A stretch of DNA of 5,423 bases from assembly GCA_028705415.1 (NCBI GenBank), contig JAQWDO010000061.1, positions 1-5,423 of the forward strand, in the 5' to 3' direction. How positions within the stretch are numbered: the first letter of the stretch is position 1; each line of letters begins with the position of its first letter. The DNA is from Dehalococcoidales bacterium (GTDB taxonomy: Bacteria; Chloroflexota; Dehalococcoidia; Dehalococcoidales; CSSed11-197). The notes under the pieces were generated by a model. It had not been told where the DNA came from, ran no database searches, and saw only the letters and a program-made list of their open reading frames with translations. The translations under genes and the position numbers were made by a program. Positions 1 to 5,423 of the stretch are shown here, piece by piece.

Positions 1-518
1 TGGAAATTATCAAAGGTTCCGGCACCAGCCGGGATTTTCTGACTGAACTCGGAGTACCTTCCGCAGATGCCTATGTTTCCACCACTTTCAACGATGAACT
101 CAATATTCTGAGCGCCCTGCTGGCAAAAAAGCTGGGGGTGCCGCGTTCTCTGGTTATTATTAACAATGCAGCCTATATCCCGCTTGCAGAGGCAATGGGA
201 ATAGACGTAGCTGCATTGCCGACACTGCTGGCTGCTGATGAAATAACCCGTTTTGTGCTTCACGGCGGAGCAATAGCCACCGCTTACCTGGAAGGAGACA
301 AAATGGAAGCTGTAGAGTTTCTGGCAAGCCCGACTGCTCCTATCACGAATCATAAATTAAGTGAAGCTGGCCTTCCACCGGAAGCGGTTATGATAGCTGT
401 AGCAAGGGGGAATGATGTGTTTTTACCACCGGGAGAAACCACGGTGGAGACCGGAGACCATGTCATTATCGCCTCACCCATAAACTCTATCCACGCTGTG
501 GAGAAGCTGTTTAAGTAG
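1..518 (+). CDS. trkA: Trk system potassium uptake protein TrkA, C-terminal part (5' truncated by window edge)
   Basis: TrkA is the cytoplasmic, nucleotide-binding regulatory subunit that gates the TrkH potassium channel. The frame is open from base 3, giving 171 visible residues; full-length TrkA is about 450 residues with two Rossmann (RCK-N) plus RCK-C pairs, so this should be the second pair. Seen directly: the end of a Rossmann domain with GTSRDFLTELGV, a 'ADAYVSTT' strand and the hallmark NDELNILSALLAKKLGV helix (about residues 35-46). The RCK-C domain ends the protein, with VARGNDVFLPPGET and ETGDHVIIAS typical of the family. The NAD-binding GxGxxG segment lies upstream of the window. 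A GTG at 138 is not the start, because conserved TrkA sequence continues in frame upstream of it. The stop lies 5 bases before trkH, so the two are probably co-transcribed and made together as partners. The assignment is firm; only the N-terminus is unseen. Confidence 0.95.
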   Translation, partial: EIIKGSGTSRDFLTELGVPSADAYVSTTFNDELNILSALLAKKLGVPRSLVIINNAAYIPLAEAMGIDVAALPTLLAADEITRFVLHGGAIATAYLEGDKMEAVEFLASPTAPITNHKLSEAGLPPEAVMIAVARGNDVFLPPGETTVETGDHVIIASPINSIHAVEKLFK

Positions 519-523
519 CGGTC

Positions 524-1981
524 ATGAAGCTAAAGGTTGTCCTTCATTATCTTAGTCTGATTGTGATAGGTGTCGGTATTGCCATGCTGATACCTTTATT
601 GTATTCCCTGATAACGGGCAGTGGCGGAGCAGTGGCTTTTATCAGTTCTGCAGTCTTTTGCCTGATGATTGGGGGGTTAACAAGATTTCTTACGGCATCA
701 GAGAAAAAACAGAAGCTCTCTATCCGTGAAGCCATACTGCTGGTTGCCGGAGGCTGGATAATTGCCTCTGCGGTTGGCAGCTTGCCTTACTATTTATCCG
801 GGGCCGTGCCATCATACGTTGATGCCTATTTTGAGGCAATGAGCGGCTTTACTACTACCGGAGCTACCATTTTCACTTCGATAGAAACCCAGTATCAGGG
901 AATATTACTCTGGCGGTCCATCACCCAATGGCTGGGCGGCATGGGCATAATAATGCTTTTCGTCGCCCTGTTTCCGGTTCTCGGCCTGGGTTCTGCCCAT
1001 TTGATCGAGGCTGAGATGCCCGGTTCGCAACACGGTGAAAGGCTAACCGCCCGCATCAGAGACTCTGCCAAGGTTCTCTGGCTGATATACCTTGGCATGA
1101 CAATTGTGCAATATATACTGCTCAGATTTGCCGGGCTTATGCCCTTTGATGCTGCCAACATCACCCTGACCACCATGCCAACCGGAGGATTTGCGCCTAC
1201 AGATCTGAGCATAGCCTCGTATAACAATGTCTGGGTTGAAGCTATCGTCACGGTTTTTATGGTTCTGGCGGGAGTAAATTTCGGCCTTTACTATTTCCTC
1301 TTTTTCAAGCGCCAGCCAAAACGCCTTTTTAAAAATGCCGAATTCAGGGTTTATATCGCCATTCTGTTTCTCAGCGGCACAATCATCAGCCTTAACCTGC
1401 TGGGGCAGATGGGCTTGTCCCCGGGAGAAGCATTCCGTTACGGTACTTTTCAAATTGCTTCTATCATGACAACCACCGGATATGCCTCCACCGACTTCAA
1501 CCTCTGGCCAACCTTTTCCAAGGCAATACTTCTGGTTCTGATGGTGATTGGTGGCTGTGCCGGCTCAACCGGTGGTGCCTTGAAAGTAATACGCATCGTT
1601 GTGCTGTCCAAATATATCTACCGCCGCCTGCTGATGGTATTCAAACCCAACACCGTAATCCCGATTAAAGTGGAGGAAAACCCCCTCCCGGACAATATCG
1701 TATCCCGTATCATCAGCCTGGCGTTGCTTTATATCGTACTTATTGCTGCCGGTTTCATGGTGATGAGCGCAATCGGGCTTGAACCTGTTACGGCAATTTC
1801 ATCTGTAGTTGCCTGTATAGGCAACGTCGGCCCCGGCTTCGGTATGGTGGGAGCAGTTGAAAACTATGCCTTTATCCCCTTCGCGGGCAAAGCCGTCCTG
1901 ATTTTACTTATGCTGGCAGGCCGCCTTGAGGTTTTCACCATCCTGGTGTTATTCATGCCTTCTTTCTGGCGCTGGCGCTGA
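524..1981 (+). CDS. trkH: Trk system potassium uptake protein TrkH (pore subunit)
   Basis: TrkH is the integral inner-membrane subunit that conducts potassium, gated by TrkA. At 485 residues it matches the family size. It follows the SKT plan of four repeated helix-pore-helix units after two N-terminal helices (about residues 5-30 and 35-52). Four filter segments are visible: FTTTGAT (109-115), TTMPTGGF (216-223), MTTTGYAS (315-322) and GNVGPGFG (433-440). Other TrkH signatures are SITQWLGGMGIIML (132-145), GVNFGLYYFLF (250-260), GGCAGSTGGALKVIRI (343-358) and AGRLEVFTILVLF near the C-terminus. The ATG at 524 is chosen because MKLKVVLHYLSL matches the usual TrkH N-terminus. It lacks a clear Shine-Dalgarno sequence; since it begins 5 bases after the trkA stop, translational coupling is likely. 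No disruption is seen. Potassium as substrate is inferred from the family and the partner gene; Na+ dependence cannot be judged from sequence. Confidence 0.96.
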   Translation: MKLKVVLHYLSLIVIGVGIAMLIPLLYSLITGSGGAVAFISSAVFCLMIGGLTRFLTASEKKQKLSIREAILLVAGGWIIASAVGSLPYYLSGAVPSYVDAYFEAMSGFTTTGATIFTSIETQYQGILLWRSITQWLGGMGIIMLFVALFPVLGLGSAHLIEAEMPGSQHGERLTARIRDSAKVLWLIYLGMTIVQYILLRFAGLMPFDAANITLTTMPTGGFAPTDLSIASYNNVWVEAIVTVFMVLAGVNFGLYYFLFFKRQPKRLFKNAEFRVYIAILFLSGTIISLNLLGQMGLSPGEAFRYGTFQIASIMTTTGYASTDFNLWPTFSKAILLVLMVIGGCAGSTGGALKVIRIVVLSKYIYRRLLMVFKPNTVIPIKVEENPLPDNIVSRIISLALLYIVLIAAGFMVMSAIGLEPVTAISSVVACIGNVGPGFGMVGAVENYAFIPFAGKAVLILLMLAGRLEVFTILVLFMPSFWRWR

Positions 1982-2030
1982 CTGAAGCCGGCCATTTAAT
2001 GCCGCTCACTGCCTGAGGTTAGCCCCCTCC

Positions 2031-2060
2031 TTGCCTGCCGGTAAATACTGAGGCTATAAT
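2031..2060 (+). promoter_or_regulatory. Predicted sigma-70-type promoter for alaS-ruvX
   Basis: A perfect -10 hexamer TATAAT lies at 2055-2060. TTGCCT at 2031-2036 matches the -35 consensus TTGACA at four of six positions, with an 18-base spacer. Transcription would start near 2065-2068, leaving a 5' leader of roughly 33 bases before the TTG start at 2100. It sits in the only sizeable intergenic gap of the window, which supports a new transcription unit beginning here. The leader is too short for a T-box or other known tRNA-synthetase riboswitch. The activity of the promoter is inferred from the motif match alone. Confidence 0.7.
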
Positions 2061-2087
2061 CTGTATGTTAACCCAATTTTACCATTG

Positions 2088-2096
2088 AAGGAGAGG
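2088..2096 (+). promoter_or_regulatory. Strong Shine-Dalgarno sequence that sets the alaS start
   Basis: AAGGAGAGG at 2088-2096 contains AAGGAG (2088-2093), an excellent match to the 16S anti-Shine-Dalgarno sequence. It ends 6 bases before TTG 2100, a near-ideal spacing. It lies immediately downstream of the alternative upstream TTG at 2085, so if that codon were the start, the ribosome-binding site would be inside the coding region. Confidence 0.85.
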
Positions 2097-2099
2097 CTG

Positions 2100-4715
2100 T
2101 TGACCGGAGAATCACTGAGAAAAGCTTTCCTGGACTATTTTGAAAGCAAGAAACATAAAGTTATGCCGAGTTCTTCTCTTGTTCCCCACAACGATCCGAC
2201 ATTACTGTTAAACACTGCAGGCATGGTACAGTTCAAGCCGTATTTTCTGGGAGAGGATTCACCTCCGTCACGCCGCCTGGCCTCCTGTCAGAAATGCTTT
2301 CGCACCACCGATATTGAATCGGTCGGAGATACCAGCCACTGCACCTTCTTTGAAATGCTGGGCAATTTCAGCATCGGGGATTATTTCAAGCCGGAAGCCA
2401 TTGATTTCGCCTGGGAGTATGTCACCCGGGTGATTGGTTTACCGGAAGAAAGACTGTGGATAACCGTTTTTACCGATGATGACGAGGCTTTTGAACTATG
2501 GAGGTCAAAAGGCATTCCTGCCAACCGTATAGTGCGCCTGGGAGAAAAAGATAACTTTTGGGGACCTCCCGGTGACGCGGGCCCCTGTGGCCCCTGCAGT
2601 GAAATACACTATGACTACGGAAAGGATTCTGGCTGCCTTAAACCGGGTTGCAACCCTGGCTGTGGATGCTCGCGTTTCGTGGAAATATGGAACCTGGTTT
2701 TTATCCAGTATAACCAGGATAAAAACGGCAATAGAAAGCCCCTGGAAAAACCCAGTATTGATACCGGCATGGGGCTTGAGCGGATTTCAGCCGTTGTGCA
2801 GGGAAAAAAGACCATTTTCGAAACTGATCTTTTAAAACCACTGGTTGCCGAGGTTTCCAGCCTTGCCGGAACCAGATATGGCGACAACGAAGAAGCAGAC
2901 ATGGCTACCAGAGTAGTAGCCGAACACGGCAGGGGAATAAGTTTCCTGATTGCCGATGGTGTTATGCCGGGCAGTGACGGCCGCGGATACGTTCTGCGCC
3001 GCCTTATACGGCGGGCGGCTTTATACGGGCGGCGTCTCGGTCTCAAGGAGCCGTTTCTTACCCGGATTGCTGCAGCTACCGTCAAATTGATGAGTTCCCG
3101 ATATCCGGAACTTAAAGAGAAACAAAAACTGGTGTTTGATGTTATCGATGCCGAAGAAGCACGCTTCAATGAAACACTTACTGCCGGAATAGAACTCCTT
3201 GATAAAATGATTGAAAACGCCCTTTCCGATACAAAAACATTGAGCGGCAAGCATATTTTCAAGCTTTACGATACCTTCGGGTTCCCGGTTGAGCTAACAC
3301 GCGAGATCGCAGAACGAAAAGGCCTGGGTATTGATATGGCAGGGTTTGAAAAAGAAATGTCGGCGCAGCGTGAAAGAGCCAAAGCCAGCCACCGTTTTTC
3401 CGCCGGCAGAACAGTCCGGGAAGTAAAACTTGATCTTGGTACCACATGCTTTGTAGGCTATCACAAATTGACACAGGATACATCCATAACCCGCATACTG
3501 GCGGAAGGCGCTCTTGCAACCTCTGTTTCTGAGGGGCAAAAGGCCAGCCTTGTGCTTGAAGATACTCCTTTCTATGCAGAGAGAGGAGGCCAGGTTGGAG
3601 ATACGGGAACGATCTGCATGAAAGGCTCTGTCTTTACAGTAACTGACACAACCGCAGGTCCAGCCGGAAGCATAATCCATCATGGATTTGCATCCAGCGG
3701 CAGTTTCCAAACCGGCGACCAGGTAACCGCTCAGGTAGACGGGGACCGCCGAGCTGATATAGCCAGGAATCACACCGCAACCCATCTGCTGCATATCAGC
3801 CTGAGAAAAGTTATAGGGTCTCACGCCGAGCAAAAAGGTTCTCTGGTCAGCCCCGAAAGGCTGCGTTTCGATTTCAGCCACCTGAAACCACTGTCTGAAT
3901 ATGAGCTTGAACAGGTTGAAGCACTGGTCAATCAGGCGGTAAGGTCAAATCTCCCGGTCACCTCTGAAGAAATGCCGCTGAAGAAGGCAATAGAAAGCGG
4001 CGCCGTTGCGATATTTGATGAAAAATATGGAGAAACAGTAAGAGTTTTAAGGGTTGGAAACCCGCCATTTTCAGCTGAACTTTGCGGCGGAACCCATGTA
4101 TCAGCTACCGGGGAAATAGGCCTTTTCCACATAACCGGCGAATCTTCAATTGGAGCGGGGCTGAGGAGAATAGAAGCAGTAACCGGCCGGGCAGCCGAAG
4201 CACTGCTCCGGCACGATTCCCGGTTAATTGATGAGGTATCAACCATATTGGATACCCCCCGGGAAGAACTGCCGGCCAGGATTTCAAGCCTTATAGATGA
4301 AAAAACCGCCCTTGCCAGACAGCTGGAAGATATGAACCGCCAGTCCATCCTGTCGCAGGCGGAAGAACTGCTTTCCGGGGCGGAAAAGGTGGGAGCCGTA
4401 CAGCTGGTTTCCGGGCGTCTGGATGAAGCCGGGATAGAGCTGTTACGGGAAGCTGCGGACCACATCAAGAACAAAATGGGCAGCGGAATCGTAATTTTAG
4501 CCTCCAATTCAGGTGAAAAACCGGTATTTGTTGCAGGGGTAACCGGTGATCTGGTAAAACAGGGGTATAATGCGGCCAGTATTATTCGTGATATCACCCG
4601 GATTGCCGGAGGCGGCGGAGGAGGCAAACCGGGCATGGCCACTGGAGGTGGCAGGGATAAAAACCTTGTTTGCCAGGCACTTGACAGCGCTAAAAATATT
4701 ATCGGGCAGGGCTAA
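2100..4715 (+). CDS. alaS: Alanine--tRNA ligase (alanyl-tRNA synthetase)
   Basis: AlaS charges tRNA-Ala with alanine using ATP in the cytoplasm and hydrolyses mischarged Ser- or Gly-tRNA-Ala. The 871 residues match the bacterial norm (about 850-880). Domains in order: class II catalytic core with motif 2 FFEMLGNFSIGDYFK (83-97) and motif 3 GMGLERIS (223-230); the tRNA-recognition helical region, including GRGYVLRRLIRRA (294-306); a beta-barrel/editing domain with PFYAERGGQVGDTG (490-503) and the zinc-site ligands H558, H562 (HTATH), C662 and H666 (CGGTH); then a C-terminal DHHA1-type domain ending in a glycine-rich stretch (about 837-851). A Cys-rich insertion (C163, C166, C179, C184, C188, C190) sits in the catalytic core, as in several non-proteobacterial AlaS proteins. 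Start: TTG 2100 is preferred over the in-frame TTG 2085, because a strong Shine-Dalgarno sequence lies between them and the family typically begins a few residues before xLRKAFLDYFESK. All key motifs are intact. It likely shares a transcript with ruvX. Confidence 0.98.
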   Translation: MTGESLRKAFLDYFESKKHKVMPSSSLVPHNDPTLLLNTAGMVQFKPYFLGEDSPPSRRLASCQKCFRTTDIESVGDTSHCTFFEMLGNFSIGDYFKPEAIDFAWEYVTRVIGLPEERLWITVFTDDDEAFELWRSKGIPANRIVRLGEKDNFWGPPGDAGPCGPCSEIHYDYGKDSGCLKPGCNPGCGCSRFVEIWNLVFIQYNQDKNGNRKPLEKPSIDTGMGLERISAVVQGKKTIFETDLLKPLVAEVSSLAGTRYGDNEEADMATRVVAEHGRGISFLIADGVMPGSDGRGYVLRRLIRRAALYGRRLGLKEPFLTRIAAATVKLMSSRYPELKEKQKLVFDVIDAEEARFNETLTAGIELLDKMIENALSDTKTLSGKHIFKLYDTFGFPVELTREIAERKGLGIDMAGFEKEMSAQRERAKASHRFSAGRTVREVKLDLGTTCFVGYHKLTQDTSITRILAEGALATSVSEGQKASLVLEDTPFYAERGGQVGDTGTICMKGSVFTVTDTTAGPAGSIIHHGFASSGSFQTGDQVTAQVDGDRRADIARNHTATHLLHISLRKVIGSHAEQKGSLVSPERLRFDFSHLKPLSEYELEQVEALVNQAVRSNLPVTSEEMPLKKAIESGAVAIFDEKYGETVRVLRVGNPPFSAELCGGTHVSATGEIGLFHITGESSIGAGLRRIEAVTGRAAEALLRHDSRLIDEVSTILDTPREELPARISSLIDEKTALARQLEDMNRQSILSQAEELLSGAEKVGAVQLVSGRLDEAGIELLREAADHIKNKMGSGIVILASNSGEKPVFVAGVTGDLVKQGYNAASIIRDITRIAGGGGGGKPGMATGGGRDKNLVCQALDSAKNIIGQG

Positions 4716-4717
4716 AG

Positions 4718-5185
4718 TTGGCAGGTAATCCACCAGGCCGGATTATGGCTATTGACATCGGAGACAAATGGCTTGGTATTGCTGTGAGTGACCCTTTGAG
4801 GCTGATAGCCTCACCGCTTGCAACAGTCAGATGCGAAAGTGAAGAAGCTGTTTTGGATACTGTAGACGCTTATGTCAAGGAACATGGTATTACCTTGGTG
4901 GTTGCCGGCCTGCCGCGATCCCTGGATGGAAGCACCGGCCAGCAAGCGGTAAAAGTACAAAAAATAATTGATCATCTCAGCAGCAAACTGGGGATATCAA
5001 TCGCCTGCCAGGATGAAAGATACTCAACCAACCGCGCAAGGGAAATTCTTGTTAAAAATAAAGGGCGCGCAAAATCCACCAGAACTCGTGATGATGCGGT
5101 AGCTGCAGCCTTGATTCTGGAGGATTACCTGAAAGCCCACAATCCACCAGGTTCAGACGGAAATGAATTTGCAGCAAACGATTAA
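4718..5185 (+). CDS. ruvX: RuvX/YqgF family nuclease (putative pre-16S rRNA processing / Holliday junction resolvase-like)
   Basis: YqgF/RuvX proteins are small RNase H-fold nucleases. In E. coli YqgF takes part in maturing the 5' end of 16S rRNA, and a Holliday junction role was proposed earlier from the fold; both are family knowledge, not shown here. The 155 residues compare with a usual 135-150. Seen directly: the first strand and acid RIMAIDIG (8-15, D13) followed by GIAVSD; VVAGLPRSLDGSTGQQA (61-77); the catalytic-type QDERYST (98-104, E100); and RTRDDAVAAALILEDYL (122-138) with the third acidic position at D125/D126. The TTG at 4718 is used because starting at ATG 4745 would remove part of the first core strand (RI before MAIDIG). 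A weak AGGG-like site at 4708-4711 precedes the TTG. It begins 2 bases after the alaS stop, so it is co-transcribed and perhaps translationally coupled. The C-terminal tail after about residue 141 is poorly conserved in the family. Confidence 0.93.
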   Translation: MAGNPPGRIMAIDIGDKWLGIAVSDPLRLIASPLATVRCESEEAVLDTVDAYVKEHGITLVVAGLPRSLDGSTGQQAVKVQKIIDHLSSKLGISIACQDERYSTNRAREILVKNKGRAKSTRTRDDAVAAALILEDYLKAHNPPGSDGNEFAAND

Positions 5186-5213
5186 TTGGCTACTGGCAAA
5201 CTAAACGATTTTT

Positions 5214-5423
5214 ATGAACTTTAATTCTATACGCAATCTGCTGGTAAATAAATTTACCAGCCTGCGCTCCAACGAACTGGTTTTCGGCGTTATCCTTTCG
5301 GTAACCGTCGGCGTTGCAGCAGGTTTTGGGGCCGTTCTTTTCTGGCAGGCAATCAAGTGGACCAACTGGCTTTTCTTTTTTGGCGGTACCCAAGCACTGC
5401 CATTCCTGGGAGATTATTACGTT
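5214..5423 (+). CDS. Probable ClC-family chloride channel/transporter, N-terminal fragment (3' truncated by window edge)
   Basis: Seventy codons are visible from ATG 5214 to the window end with no stop. A hydrophilic N-terminus of about 20 residues (MNFNSIRNLLVNKF...) is followed by a strongly hydrophobic helix, ELVFGVILSVTVGVAAGFGAV (about 21-41), and then LFWQAIKWTNWLFFFGG. The VGxxAGxGAVxFxxxI pattern followed by an aromatic LFFxG segment is typical of the first membrane helix of bacterial ClC chloride/proton antiporters or channels. The diagnostic filter motifs (GSGIP, GxEGP, GxFxP) would lie beyond the window, so the assignment rests on this helix alone. An in-frame TAA at 5202-5204 and the absence of other ATG, GTG or TTG codons make 5214 the only standard start. 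No clear Shine-Dalgarno sequence precedes it. It lies 28 bases after ruvX with no visible terminator, so read-through from the alaS-ruvX unit is plausible. Another polytopic membrane protein cannot be excluded. Confidence 0.72.
   Translation, partial: MNFNSIRNLLVNKFTSLRSNELVFGVILSVTVGVAAGFGAVLFWQAIKWTNWLFFFGGTQALPFLGDYYV
5240..5261. repeat. Perfect inverted repeat with 10-base arms in the start of the ClC-like gene
   Basis: The left arm GCTGGTAAAT (5240-5249) and right arm ATTTACCAGC (5252-5261) are exact reverse complements separated by AA. As RNA this could fold as a 9-pair stem with a 4-base loop; as DNA it is a dyad suited to a dimeric DNA-binding protein. No T-tract follows, so it is not a typical intrinsic terminator. 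It starts 26 bases after the first base of the ATG and falls in codons 9-16. The symmetry is seen directly; any function is inference. Confidence 0.6.

Noticed and set aside
138..140. GTG as a possible start of a short 126-residue TrkA-like protein
   Set aside because: The same frame is open to the window edge and encodes conserved TrkA sequence upstream (NDELNILSALLAKKLGV), so this is an internal codon.
1965..1978. Tandem TGGCGC hexamer at the end of trkH (encoding WRWR)
   Set aside because: Just over two copies of a six-base unit in a GC-rich coding end; too short to be a meaningful repeat, although slippage here could alter the C-terminus.
1987..2004. Possible terminator after trkH (CGGC...GCCG pairing)
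   Set aside because: Only a 4-base stem with an 8-base loop and no T-tract follows. The GAGG/CCTC pairing at about 2015-2029 is equally weak. No intrinsic terminator can be supported between trkH and alaS.
2615..3262. Antisense open frame (215 codons) opposite alaS, and similar shorter antisense frames in trkH and alaS
   Set aside because: They are shadows of conserved genes, with no recognisable family, no plausible promoter, and Arg/Ser-rich composition typical of reverse-strand reading.
3932..4642. Long antisense open frame (236 codons) opposite alaS
   Set aside because: It lies wholly within the well-conserved alaS coding sequence, and its translation is a low-complexity Ser/Pro/Ala-rich shadow with no recognisable domain.
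4606..4655. GGC/GGA-rich tract resembling a low-complexity repeat
   Set aside because: It encodes the conserved glycine-rich C-terminal motif of AlaS and is explained by protein conservation.
5186..5215. Possible own promoter of the ClC-like gene (TTGGCT with TTTTAT)
   Set aside because: The -10 candidate matches only four of six positions and would place the transcription start inside the coding region.

Overview
This window is an ordinary, densely packed bacterial housekeeping segment of about 50% GC by eye. All five genes lie on the + strand: the 3' end of trkA, complete trkH, complete alaS, complete ruvX (yqgF), and the 5' end of a probable ClC-type chloride channel gene. The protein sequences, especially AlaS with its Cys-rich GPCGPCSEIH...C...C...C.C block and its glycine-rich C-terminus, remind me of Dehalococcoidia (Chloroflexota). 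That placement is recalled from memory without a search and is only moderately confident. No tRNA, rRNA, CRISPR array, insertion sequence, phage gene or foreign-looking segment is visible.

Layout: positions 1-518 hold the C-terminal half of TrkA, the cytoplasmic NAD-binding regulator of the Trk potassium uptake system. After a 5-base gap, 524-1981 encode TrkH, its membrane pore subunit; the two form one operon whose start lies upstream of the window. A 118-base gap (1982-2099) separates this pair from alaS. It holds a convincing sigma-70-type promoter with a perfect TATAAT -10 box and, at its end, a strong Shine-Dalgarno sequence. That sequence fixes the alaS start at TTG 2100, five codons inside the longest open frame. 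alaS (2100-4715) encodes full-length alanyl-tRNA synthetase, and ruvX begins 2 bases after its stop. A further 28 bases on, at 5214, the ClC-like gene begins and runs off the window.

Functionally the window combines ion homeostasis (potassium import by TrkA/TrkH, presumed chloride/proton transport by the ClC protein) with translation (AlaS, and RuvX as a presumed pre-16S rRNA processing nuclease). alaS and ruvX probably share the promoter at about 2031-2060, and the ClC-like gene may be read from it too.

I found no undescribed system. The least expected signal is a perfect inverted repeat with 10-base arms at 5240-5261, inside the first codons of the ClC-like gene, which also lacks a recognisable Shine-Dalgarno sequence. 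The other observations are start-site decisions and lineage-specific details.
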